Positions 46,983 to 55,368 of a stretch of 64,000 bases of DNA are shown one piece after another. The notes below the pieces were generated by a model that searched no databases, had not been told where the DNA came from, and saw nothing but the letters and a program-made list of their open reading frames with translations. Each line of letters begins with the position of its first letter. The first letter of the stretch is position 1. Location of the stretch: NCBI GenBank assembly GCA_011390955.1, contig JAABRM010000016.1, positions 62,001 through 126,000 of the forward strand. The letters are read 5' to 3'. Both the position numbers and the translations under genes were made by a program. This DNA is from Oscillatoriales cyanobacterium. Lineage in GTDB: Bacteria; Cyanobacteriota; Cyanobacteriia; Cyanobacteriales; Laspinemataceae.

Positions 46983-47600
46983 GTGAATCTAGCGGAAGGC
47001 GTTCAGATAGTTTCGTTTGGCTTATTGGCCTTAATGATGATTGGTTCAGCATTAGGAGTGGTGCTGTTCTCTAATATTGTTTACTCCGCGTTTTTGCTCG
47101 GTGCGGTATTTACCAGCATGGCCGGGATATATTTGCTGCTGAACGCAGATTTTGTGGCAGCGGCTCAACTGCTGATTTATGTGGGTTCGGTGAACGTGCT
47201 GATTTTGTTTGCCATTATGTTGGTGAACAAGCGGGAAACCTATGCCCAAGTGGGAAATGCCACCTTGCGTCAATTAGTCACCGCGTTGGTAGGCGTCGGT
47301 CTGTTTGCCCTGTTGGGGACGATGGTTTTATCGACCCCTTGGCCGGTGAAAACTGGCGCGATCGCAAATGCTGCTTCCACCGTAGAGGCGATCGGGCAAC
47401 ATTTCTTCACGGACTTTTTGCTCCCCTTTGAATTAGCCTCACTGCTGCTATTAATTGCCATGATTGGCGCAATTATTTTGGCGCGGCGAGACTTCTACCG
47501 CGATGACATTCCCGGTGCTCCCATTGCCCCCATGCTCAAACTACCAGAACGGGCTAAAGAACCCATTGGCGCCTTAAGTAGCAGCCAGAAAAAATCATAA
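46983..47600 (+). CDS. ndhG: NAD(P)H-quinone oxidoreductase chain 6
   Basis: 205 residues, five hydrophobic segments, membrane subunit of NDH-1. Typical motif LLNADFVAAAQLLIYVGSVNVLILFAIMLVN. It starts with GTG at 46983, reading MNLAEGVQIVSFGLL, which matches the family N-terminus. The C-terminal 25 residues are hydrophilic. 196 bp separate it from ndhE. Confidence 0.96.
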   Translation: MNLAEGVQIVSFGLLALMMIGSALGVVLFSNIVYSAFLLGAVFTSMAGIYLLLNADFVAAAQLLIYVGSVNVLILFAIMLVNKRETYAQVGNATLRQLVTALVGVGLFALLGTMVLSTPWPVKTGAIANAASTVEAIGQHFFTDFLLPFELASLLLLIAMIGAIILARRDFYRDDIPGAPIAPMLKLPERAKEPIGALSSSQKKS

Positions 47601-47796
47601 CAAATCATCACATTGTTGACAGTTATTCCCGCCAAGTGCGGGAATCTGTCTGAAAATTTTCCCTGTAATTTTCCCTGGAATTAATTTAACCTTAAACTTA
47701 ATTAAGATTAATTAAGAGGTTAATTAAGAGGGAAAATTAAACCACAGACAATCAACCCAGAAAAACCACCCAGAAAAATTATCTTTGGTAGGATTC

Positions 47797-48108
47797 ATGC
47801 AACTTCACCTTGAGTATTTTTTATTATTGGCTGCCGCCTTATTTTGCATTGGCATCTATGGTCTGGTGACAAGTCGTAATGCCGTGCGAGTTTTGATGTC
47901 CATTGAGTTGCTGCTCAATGCGGTGAATCTTAATTTGATGGCCTTTTCTAATTTCATCGATTCAGCCACGATTAAAGGCCAAGTTTTTACGGTGTTTGTG
48001 ATTACCGTAGCCGCCGCCGAAGCCGCCGTAGGTTTGGCGATTATTCTAGCCATTTATCGCAACCGGGATACGGTGGATATGGAACAGTTTAATCTGTTGA
48101 AATGGTAA
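47797..48108 (+). CDS. ndhE: NAD(P)H-quinone oxidoreductase subunit 4L
   Basis: 103 residues, three membrane helices, with the conserved glutamates in [16 protein letters not shown] and [10 protein letters not shown]. It is part of the proton-pumping membrane arm. A TTG four codons upstream (47785) is in frame, but the ATG at 47797 gives the usual [10 protein letters not shown] start. Last gene of the ndhAIGE order; a strong terminator follows 38 bp after the stop. Confidence 0.96.
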   Translation: MQLHLEYFLLLAAALFCIGIYGLVTSRNAVRVLMSIELLLNAVNLNLMAFSNFIDSATIKGQVFTVFVITVAAAEAAVGLAIILAIYRNRDTVDMEQFNLLKW

Positions 48109-48145
48109 AACAATTGAACAGGCTGTAATCAAAATTATTGATATT

Positions 48146-48178
48146 AAAAACCCGGTTTCTTCAACAAACCGGGTTTTT
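48146..48178 (+). terminator. Rho-independent terminator of the ndhAIGE cluster
   Basis: A 13-bp stem (AAAAACCCGGTTT at 48146-48158 with AAACCGGGTTTTT at 48166-48178), 7-nt loop and T-run. It stands 7 bp from the stop codon of the convergent serS remnant, so it probably once served both strands. Confidence 0.85.
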
Positions 48179-48184
48179 AATCGC

Positions 48185-48390
<206 letters not shown>

Positions 48391-48637
48391 AGTAATTCTT
48401 AACCATATACTTATTCAGGATTTAACTGCTTTTGAGGGAAAACGATTACGGCACAATGCTTTATCATCTGGTTTTGATTTTGGCAAGAGAGTATTTTTTC
48501 TCATTGTCACCTTTTATCGATATGATAGACTTTAAATATTAAAAAATATTAACCTACCCCTCAAACTGGAAATATTCTTTTTTTAGTGGTTACAATTAAG
48601 CCAATTAAATCGCCAACTTATTAGCCAGAATATTGTT

Positions 48638-50173
48638 ATGACATTACCATCAAACAAGGTGCCGACAATTGGGCTGGTGGAAGTACCGGCCTTGGGGCTA
48701 TACGACGAAGAGGGTCATAATTGGACGGCATTGTACAGACGCAATACTCTACTTAGCAAGCAAGTTTTAATGGCTGACCTGCAAGCAGGTGGTTTCGATG
48801 CTCAATTGGTCAACCTCAAATCCGGGGATTGCCAAGAACCATTTGGAGAAGTCACCTGGAAAGGCATGAATCTGACTAAAGCTTATGTTGGGCAGAAGAT
48901 TTTCGATCTGGATCCAGAAGCTTATGATGCTTGGGGGGTGACAGTTAACTACACCCAAGAACGCCAAGTCACCTGTATGGCGATCGCGCATCTAGCCAGT
49001 AAAGGCAAACCCGTTGTCGTCGGTGGTTCTGACGCCATTGCCGAACCCAATCATTACCTGAAAGCCGGTGCAACAGCGATCGTCACCGATAAATCTGGTG
49101 CTGCCAATTGGCCGATTTTCGACTATGTATTGGGAAAAACTCCACGAGAAAATCTCACTGGTGCGATCTTGGCTGATGGTCGTTATTATCCAACCCGGAT
49201 TAAAGCCATGAGTCCCGATGAGTGGGCCCTACCATCAGTGGAAGTAGCAAGGCAATGTTTGGGTCAAGAATATTCAGAAGAGCCTTTTGTGGAAGAACTT
49301 GTACCTATCGGCTCGGTATATCCTGACATTGGGTGCGATCGCAAATGTGACTTTTGCCAAACCCCAACTTACACATCAGGTTATCGCCGGATGTCACCAG
49401 AAACCACTCTCAAATGGATCCTGCGTCAGCAGGAAGCCGGGGCAAAATGTACCGTCATGGGTTCCGATCAATTTCTCGGTCGAGTTTTGTTTCCCGGTGG
49501 ACGAGAAGAGATTCTGGAAATTACCCAAGGCGCCAGAGAAATTGGGATGCCCCTGTTATGGCCCAATGGTTTAGAACTGAGAAAAGCAACTTTAGGCAAA
49601 GGACGCAACTACGATCGTACCGATCTCTCCCCTGACGAAGAATTGATCGAAGCCCTTTGGGGATGGGATGGCAAAGTTGGCGGCTTTTTGGGTTACATTC
49701 CTGCCGAACGTCCGGTTTTTGGCCGAGAATCCTACGCCAAACTTTTGCCCTGGCAACAGCATTGTGAAATCATGCGAGCGATCGTTCGAGTAGGTCTTCC
49801 GGTGATTGTCTATGGTTTGATTATTGGTTTTCCTGATGATAACCATGAAAGTTTACTCAGGTTGGAAGAAGCTATTTTAGAACTCCATCAACAACTCCGA
49901 GAAATTAACCCACACCTGGAATTTCAAGTTGCTTGCTATTCTATTTCTCCTATACCAGGAACACCTCAAGGGGAAAATATCCGCAAATCTGGTTTGTTGC
50001 GTTTTGACGACCCCTCAATTGTTGGTGGGTTTTGGACACCCAGTTGTGACACCCACCACCTCAGCTATGAAGATATTTCTGACTGGCAATTTCGGTTGGC
50101 TAAAATTGGCAAAGCTGAATCTAAATTGATTAACTATCATGGAGGACTGACAAAACTATCTGCTGTCAGTTAA
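48638..50173 (+). CDS. B12-binding-type radical SAM protein, unknown substrate
   Basis: 511 residues. The N-terminal 170 residues form a cobalamin-binding-like Rossmann domain (MADLQAGGFDAQLVNL, AWGVTVNYTQERQVT, KPVVVGGSDA), but a classic DxHxxG motif is not seen. The radical SAM core has Cys233-x3-Cys237-x2-Cys240 (CDRKCDFC). The C-terminal part contains VYGLIIGFPDD and CYSISPIPGTP. Substrate unknown. It is the first gene of the accessory block beyond the serS remnant. ATG start. Confidence 0.88.
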   Translation: MTLPSNKVPTIGLVEVPALGLYDEEGHNWTALYRRNTLLSKQVLMADLQAGGFDAQLVNLKSGDCQEPFGEVTWKGMNLTKAYVGQKIFDLDPEAYDAWGVTVNYTQERQVTCMAIAHLASKGKPVVVGGSDAIAEPNHYLKAGATAIVTDKSGAANWPIFDYVLGKTPRENLTGAILADGRYYPTRIKAMSPDEWALPSVEVARQCLGQEYSEEPFVEELVPIGSVYPDIGCDRKCDFCQTPTYTSGYRRMSPETTLKWILRQQEAGAKCTVMGSDQFLGRVLFPGGREEILEITQGAREIGMPLLWPNGLELRKATLGKGRNYDRTDLSPDEELIEALWGWDGKVGGFLGYIPAERPVFGRESYAKLLPWQQHCEIMRAIVRVGLPVIVYGLIIGFPDDNHESLLRLEEAILELHQQLREINPHLEFQVACYSISPIPGTPQGENIRKSGLLRFDDPSIVGGFWTPSCDTHHLSYEDISDWQFRLAKIGKAESKLINYHGGLTKLSAVS

Positions 50174-50189
50174 TTAAAATGTTCATTAA

Positions 50190-50268
50190 AATAATTAGAC
50201 CTTTTCGGTTTATGTCCCCATTCGAGCCGGAAGCGGCATCGGCAAGCCGCCGAAAAGGTCTAATTATT
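50190..50268. repeat. 19-bp perfect inverted repeat with structured loop
   Basis: Arms 50190-50208 (AATAATTAGACCTTTTCGG) and 50250-50268 are exact complements, enclosing 41 nt rich in GCCGG/CCGGC-like pairs (AAGCGGCATCGGCAAGCCG). It begins 16 bp after the radical SAM stop codon. It could be a terminator, a small RNA or a short mobile repeat. The remaining spacer to 50528 is AT-rich with no gene. Confidence 0.8.
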
Positions 50269-50528
50269 AATTTAATTTACGAGTTAATTGATGAGTTAAT
50301 TAATGAGTTAAATTATAAAAAATAACCCCAAAATTATAGCCTATAAATAGCCAATAAAATCACTATTATAACCAAAAAAATATAATCTGTGATTCCCGCT
50401 AACTCGGCAATTCATTTCCTAATGGCGATGTAAATATATCTTGACGAAACATCCTAATAATGATACCATATACATGATATTTGCTCGAACCAAAAAATCC
50501 CAAAAAACGACCACAAGGACAAACAACA

Positions 50529-51023
50529 ATGAGACCTCAACCAATTCCGCCAAAACCCGGTCAAGAATCCGTATGGGACTATCCCCGTCCCGCTATTTGG
50601 CAAGATAGTGATAAACATCTGAAAGTAATTTGTAATGATATTGTTTTAGCAGAGACAAATAGAGGAAAAAGAGTATTAGAAACCAGTCATCCTCCTACCT
50701 ATTACTTTCCTGCTGAAGATATTAAATTAGAACATTTAATCGAAACACCAAAGAAAGGTTTTTGTGAGTGGAAAGGTATCTATCAATATTACGATGTTAG
50801 TATTGGTGAAAAGTATATAAAAAATGCTGCTTGGCGCTGTGTTGAACCCAGTCAAGATTTTGCAGCTATTCAAGAATACTACGGTTTTGTGCCTGCTTTA
50901 ATGGATGCTTGCTATGTCAACGATGAGCTAGTAACACCTCAAGCGGGAGACTTTTATGGGGGCTGGATTACTGCTGATATTGTTGGGCCGTTTAAAGGTG
51001 GCCCAGGTACTTATGGATGGTAA
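50529..51023 (+). CDS. DUF427 domain protein
   Basis: 164 residues. DUF427 pattern: SVWDYPRPAIWQ, KHLKVICNDIVLAET, TSHPPTYYFPAEDI, EWKGIYQYYDV, and the C-terminal FYGGWITADIVGPFKGGPGT. This family has a small beta fold and no established activity that I know of. The ATG at 50529 with AAGGAC upstream is preferred to a TTG at 50481. Only 3 nt separate its stop from the next gene, so the two are probably translated together. Confidence 0.88.
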   Translation: MRPQPIPPKPGQESVWDYPRPAIWQDSDKHLKVICNDIVLAETNRGKRVLETSHPPTYYFPAEDIKLEHLIETPKKGFCEWKGIYQYYDVSIGEKYIKNAAWRCVEPSQDFAAIQEYYGFVPALMDACYVNDELVTPQAGDFYGGWITADIVGPFKGGPGTYGW

Positions 51024-51026
51024 ATA

Positions 51027-52382
51027 ATGAAAATTGACCTAATTAAAATAGACGATCTGACAATTCACGAACATCATCTAGACATTATCTATAGTGCCGA
51101 TAAATTTAGATTTTCCACCAAAATTTTTTATCACAATATTTCTTTTTCGGCACTAATAGAAAAGTATGCTCAACCATTAATAGAACGTATCGCTGCCCAT
51201 ATTGCCTTATTTGAAGGCATGAAACTATGTTCTTTATTTCCCAAATACTACGATATTTCCAAAATATCGTCCCATCTGGAAAAGCCTGTTTTAGATTTAT
51301 TTGTCAAAATCTACCAAGGAGTATTTGGTCAACATTGGTATGAAAACAATGTTACAGACTATCAGCATCCCGAAATTATCTACCCACAAGATTTAGGAGA
51401 AAGTCATCCGATGCCCATTTTAGGCGATCGGCAGACGATTCTTACAGGTTGTGGGGGAGGTAAAGACAGTATTCTAGCTATGAAAATGTTACAAGCAGCC
51501 GATATTCCTTTCGCTTCTATGCAATATTCTCATAGTGTTTATGGCAAAGCCGATTTACAACACAATTTAATTGCTCAATTACTGGAAAATGTTCAACCCA
51601 TTAAAAGCCATAAAATCTCAATTTTTGATGATTTTATGGCTTTTCCCTTTTTCCAGTTATATTTTCCTGAAAATTCAGGGATTACCGCCCCAGAAACTCC
51701 GGTTTCCATTTTTGAATCATTATTTTTGATGCTCGACGGAGGATATAAATACTTATGTCTAGCCCATGAAAAAAGCGCCAACACAGGGAATCTGTTTTGG
51801 TCAGAAATTGGCAAAGAAGTGAACCACCAATTGGGAAAAAGTCTGGAAGCTGAAAAAATTTTAGATGAATTTATTCGAGACAATATTTTATCTAACTTTA
51901 AATATTTCAGCATCTTGCAACCAATTTACGACTACCGCATCTTTCAAAACTTAAGCAAATATCCCGAAGTAATTCCCAAAATCCACTCCTGTAATATCCA
52001 AAAACCTTGGTGTAAAAAATGCCCTAAATGTGCTTATGTTTGGTTGGGATTAATGGCTTTTTGTCAGCCGAATCTAGTCGATGCAGTATTTCAGTCAAAC
52101 TTATTTGATGATGAAGATTTACAGCCGACATTTCGAGAAATGTTAGGATTATCAACCCATAAACCTTTTGAATGTATTGGCGAAATTGATGAAAGCCGTT
52201 TGCTGATGAAAAAATGTTTCGAGAAAGGTTTATCGGGTAAAGCTTTAGATATGTTTAGCCAAGAAATTCTATCAGACAATTCTATTGATTGGCAGAACAT
52301 AGAACAAAAGTATAACTTGGTTTACTCAGAAGAACACGCGATTCCCGATCGCTTTTTTGCTCAACTAAAAGATAAGTTTTGA
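51027..52382 (+). CDS. PP-loop ATPase-like protein, possibly MurL-related
   Basis: 451 residues. A PP-loop nucleotide-binding motif GCGGGKDS (141-148) is followed by LAMKMLQAADIPFASMQYS, as in N-type ATP pyrophosphatases that adenylate a substrate. A C-terminal cysteine cluster (Cys322, Cys329, Cys332, Cys335 in CNIQKPWCKKCPKC) may bind zinc. Layout and size recall MurL-type epimerases of UDP-MurNAc-L-Ala-Glu, but I cannot confirm this. The 3-nt gap to the DUF427 gene suggests a joint function. Confidence 0.65.
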   Translation: MKIDLIKIDDLTIHEHHLDIIYSADKFRFSTKIFYHNISFSALIEKYAQPLIERIAAHIALFEGMKLCSLFPKYYDISKISSHLEKPVLDLFVKIYQGVFGQHWYENNVTDYQHPEIIYPQDLGESHPMPILGDRQTILTGCGGGKDSILAMKMLQAADIPFASMQYSHSVYGKADLQHNLIAQLLENVQPIKSHKISIFDDFMAFPFFQLYFPENSGITAPETPVSIFESLFLMLDGGYKYLCLAHEKSANTGNLFWSEIGKEVNHQLGKSLEAEKILDEFIRDNILSNFKYFSILQPIYDYRIFQNLSKYPEVIPKIHSCNIQKPWCKKCPKCAYVWLGLMAFCQPNLVDAVFQSNLFDDEDLQPTFREMLGLSTHKPFECIGEIDESRLLMKKCFEKGLSGKALDMFSQEILSDNSIDWQNIEQKYNLVYSEEHAIPDRFFAQLKDKF

Positions 52383-52742
52383 ATTAACCACAGAATTTGA
52401 TCTAAAGCATAATCCCGAATCAACTATCATTTTTCACTATTAGAGAATGTCTGTAGAGACAGAACGAAGAAGATCGCAGAGGGGAAGATATCTGTTGAGA
52501 GAAGAAACCCGGTTTCTCGAAGAAACCGGGTTTCTTCTTGTATGATAGACGATCGCTACCTGGGTTACAACCTTGATTGGCATTTGGGTTGCTTGAATTT
52601 TTGCTAGAACCCGGTTTATTGAAAAAACCAGATTGCTATAAAATTCAGGACATACAGAAAGTGTTTTTTTTCATTCTGAAAATGCGATCGCTGCTGAAAT
52701 TTGTTAAAATACTCCTAGTTTACCCAACAGAAAAAATTCAAA
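52383..52742. terminator. Spacer with a perfect 17-bp GAAACCCGG hairpin
   Basis: At 52501-52517 and 52521-52537 the arms GAAGAAACCCGGTTTCT and its complement form a stem with a 3-nt loop, probably ending the DUF427/PP-loop transcript. A decayed relative (AACCCGGTTTATTGAAAAAACC) lies at about 52608-52630. The toxin-antitoxin promoter should lie at 52640-52742. Confidence 0.6.
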
Positions 52743-53009
52743 ATGATTCAAATTAATACCGAACTGAGCGATCGCACAGCCGATCGGTTAGCATATATTC
52801 AGCAAAACACCGAACAAGACCTGACTCAAATTCTTGATGCCGCCATTGAGACTTATTATCAAAAACTGCAACAAGAAAATAAGCAACGGCCTTTTCAAAT
52901 GTTAGAACAGTCGGGGTTTATTGGCTGTTGTTCGGTGGAAAGCGATTTGTCTAGCAGCTATAAGTCTGTCCTCAAAGCTGAATTGGAAGCCAAATATGAT
53001 CATCGTTGA
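52743..53009 (+). CDS. VapB-like antitoxin
   Basis: 88 residues. The N-terminal half (IQINTELSDRTADRLAYIQQNTEQDLTQILDAAIETYY) fits a ribbon-helix-helix DNA-binding antitoxin. The C-terminal part, ending FIGCCSVESDLSSSYKSVL, would wrap the toxin. Its last 14 nt overlap the PIN-domain gene, the usual antitoxin-toxin order. It should repress its own promoter. Confidence 0.82.
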   Translation: MIQINTELSDRTADRLAYIQQNTEQDLTQILDAAIETYYQKLQQENKQRPFQMLEQSGFIGCCSVESDLSSSYKSVLKAELEAKYDHR

Positions 53010-53412
53010 TACAGGTTTTTGGTTGGCAATAGCTGACCAACGAGACAGCAACCACGAAGAAGCCAAACGTACACTGAAAAAAGTTAATGAACCACTGATT
53101 ACAACTTGGTGCGTTGTCACGGAAACCTGCTACTTATTGTTAACCCGTAAAGGAGTCCATGCCCAAGTTGCTTTTGTCACCAGTCTGTCCAATGGCGCAT
53201 TTGAAGTGTTTAACTTAGAATGCCCACATATTCAGCGCATGGTTCAACTGATGCAACAATATGCTGATTTGCCAATGGATTTAGCAGACGCTTCTCTCGT
53301 AGTGCTTGCAGAACATTTAGGTGATGGTCGTATTCTTTCCGTGGATCGACGAGATTTCAATATTTATCGTTGGCAGAATATTTATCCATTCAATAATTTG
53401 TTTCCATGCTGA
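52996..53412 (+). CDS. PIN-domain toxin, VapC family
   Basis: 138 residues. PIN-domain acidic residues are visible: Asp5 in IIVDTGFWLA, Glu in VVTETCYLL, Asp in MDLADASLVVLAE, and Asp in LSVDRRDF. It is a predicted Mg2+-dependent ribonuclease that cuts RNA and stops growth unless bound by the antitoxin. The ATG at 52996 lies inside the antitoxin gene; a start at 52921 would add 25 residues of antitoxin shadow and is rejected. The pair is typical cargo that stabilises accessory DNA. Confidence 0.88.
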   Translation: MIIVDTGFWLAIADQRDSNHEEAKRTLKKVNEPLITTWCVVTETCYLLLTRKGVHAQVAFVTSLSNGAFEVFNLECPHIQRMVQLMQQYADLPMDLADASLVVLAEHLGDGRILSVDRRDFNIYRWQNIYPFNNLFPC

Positions 53413-53547
53413 AACAAATTTGGTAAAATGTAATGGGCTAATAGCTTGTTTTGCTATGACGAATTAAACGATTACTTATATTCTGTTTATTGAATGCAAT
53501 AGTCCGACTATAGTTCTACTTTATTTAAAAAAAGTAGAAAATTATTG

Positions 53548-53589
53548 ATAATTGATGGTAATTGTTATAAAACGCTTACCATCAATTAT
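53548..53589 (-). terminator. Hairpin between the toxin gene and serS
   Basis: A 14-bp stem (arms 53548-53561 and 53576-53589, ATTGATGGTAA core) with a 14-nt loop. On the minus strand it is followed by TTTTCTACTTTTTTT, so it may end the serS transcript. Another AT-rich mirror (TACTTTATTTAAAAAAAGTA) lies beside it. Confidence 0.5.
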
Positions 53590-53625
53590 TCATTAAGCTA
53601 ACCTGAAATATTTAAATATCAGATA

Positions 53626-55077
53626 TTAGCTTAAAAACCAAAGGAAAATCGAAATCAACCAAAGAACTAATACGATTGTCAAGCCGATCGAAATAATGGG
53701 ATTGGTCTTAGGTTTTGGTAAAGGCCGCTTAATGATTTTAATCTTACTTTGAGCGCTCAAGTAGCATACAGGATCAGATAATTTTGACGGATACTCTGAT
53801 TGGAAGATTTCAGCAAAATAAGGTTGCAAAACTTCCGGCACTTTAATTGTGCCATCGGGCTGTTGATAATTTTCCAAAATTGCCGCCATAGTTCGCCCGA
53901 TCGCCAACCCGGAACCGTTTAAAGTATGGACAAATTCCGTGCCTTTTTTGCCTTTATCTTTAAAGCGAATATTCGCACGTCGGGCTTGAAAATCACCGAA
54001 ATTAGAACAACTAGAAATTTCCCGATATTTCTCCGCCGAAGGCAGCCATACTTCTAAATCATAGCATTTTTGAGCACTAAAACCTAAGTCACCAGTACAG
54101 AGTTCAATGACTCGATAAGGGAGTTTCAAAGCTTGCAAAATCGCCTCAGCATTAGCCACTAATGCCTCATGTTCTGCTGCGGAAGTGCTGGGGTGAACGA
54201 ATTTAACTAATTCCACTTTATTAAATTGATGCAGTCGAATTAGTCCTCTAGTATCCTTGCCATAACTGCCAGCTTCCCGCCGAAAACAAGGGGTATAAGC
54301 ACAATGGTAAATTGGCAAATCATCAGCGGTTAAAATCTCATTGCGGTAGAGGTTGGTGACGGGTACTTCCGCAGTGGGGGCTAACCACAAGTCATCCTCC
54401 CGACATTGAAAGCTTTCTTCCGCAAATTTCGGCAATTGTCCCGTAGCGCGAAGGGAGTCGGAGTTAATTAAAACTGGCGGCATAATTTCCAAATATCCCG
54501 CCGCAGTTTGGCGATCGAGCATAAAATTAATTAACGCTCTTTCTAAGGCTGCCCCGGCACCAATTAAGGAAACAAAGCGACTTTGGGCAACTTTTACGGC
54601 GCGATCGAAGTTCAAAATTCCTAACTTTTCGCCAATTTCCCAATGGGGCAGAATATTGGCATTTTTGGGCAGGTATTCATCACCCCAACGGCGCACTTCT
54701 ACGTTGTCATTTTCACTCTTACCAATGGGAGTGGTTTCGCTGGGCAAATTAGGCAGATTTAAAAGTAACTCTTCCAGTTGGGCTTTGAGTTCTTTTTCTT
54801 TGGGTTCTAGTTCCCCAATTTGGCTTTTTACTTGGTTGCCTTCTTCTTGTAAAGCCAAGAAATCTGGGTCTTCTGGTTTACCGCCCCCTTTCATTTTTTG
54901 GCCAATTTCTTTGGCAATTTCTTTACTCCGCGCTTGTAGCTGCGATCGCTGCGTCTCTAATTCTCGCTGTTGGCGATCTATTTCCACAATGGGCGCCAGG
55001 TCATAGTCATTGCTGCGCTGGTTGAGTCGTTCCTGAACCCCTTGGGGGTTTTCCCGAATTTGTTTAATGTCTAGCAC
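53626..55077 (-). CDS. serS: Seryl-tRNA synthetase with membrane-helix C-terminal extension
   Basis: 483 residues; GTG start at 55077. N-terminal coiled-coil arm (about 30-105), then the class II core: motif 2 [14 protein letters not shown], motif 3 GSGLAIGRT. It charges tRNA-Ser. Family members end soon after LQPY, at about residue 425-430. Here residues 421-483 are an unrelated tail, [13 protein letters not shown] onward, with a basic stretch ([13 protein letters not shown]) and one strong hydrophobic helix (about 461-482) at the extreme C-terminus. That could tether the enzyme to a membrane. The family-like end of the gene survives at 48185. Confidence 0.95.
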   Translation of the reverse strand: MLDIKQIRENPQGVQERLNQRSNDYDLAPIVEIDRQQRELETQRSQLQARSKEIAKEIGQKMKGGGKPEDPDFLALQEEGNQVKSQIGELEPKEKELKAQLEELLLNLPNLPSETTPIGKSENDNVEVRRWGDEYLPKNANILPHWEIGEKLGILNFDRAVKVAQSRFVSLIGAGAALERALINFMLDRQTAAGYLEIMPPVLINSDSLRATGQLPKFAEESFQCREDDLWLAPTAEVPVTNLYRNEILTADDLPIYHCAYTPCFRREAGSYGKDTRGLIRLHQFNKVELVKFVHPSTSAAEHEALVANAEAILQALKLPYRVIELCTGDLGFSAQKCYDLEVWLPSAEKYREISSCSNFGDFQARRANIRFKDKGKKGTEFVHTLNGSGLAIGRTMAAILENYQQPDGTIKVPEVLQPYFAEIFQSEYPSKLSDPVCYLSAQSKIKIIKRPLPKPKTNPIISIGLTIVLVLWLISIFLWFLS

Positions 55078-55140
55078 AAATAGTCCTCACAGGCTGAAAA
55101 TGGTTTATCCCATGTTGTTTCCTGGAATCATCCTACTAAA

Positions 55141-55367
55141 CTATGGTGCTTTAGGTGTGGGGTGCGGAGGTGCGGAGGAAGCCGCCGTCGTGTAGGGTGT
55201 AGGGTGTAGGGTGTAGGGGTGCAGAGGGGCAGAGGGGCAGAGGTGCGGAGGTGCGGAGGTGCGGAGGGGCAAACAACAATCAACCAACAACCAACAACCA
55301 ACAACCAACAACACCCCCCCCAACCCCCCCTTCAAGGGGGGGCAACCAACAACCAACAACCAACAAA
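55141..55367. repeat. Composite tandem repeats between serS and the cyclase
   Basis: In order: GGTGCGGA units, AAGCCGCCGTCG (complement of the GATGGCGG type), GTGTAGG heptamers (55192-55219), 8-bp GGGGCAGA and GGTGCGGA arrays (55219-55268), CCAACAA heptamers, a C-tract with CAAGGGGGGG, and CCAACAA heptamers again. No gene. The array ends 2 bp before the cyclase stop codon. Confidence 0.85.
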
Positions 55368-55368
55368 A

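Noticed and set aside
50190-50268. Integron attC site
   Set aside because: The stem is fully paired without the extrahelical bases and RYYYAAC/GTTRRRY boxes, and there is no integrase or cassette array.
55190-55367. CRISPR array
   Set aside because: The units are 7-8 bp and contiguous, with no unique spacers and no cas genes nearby.
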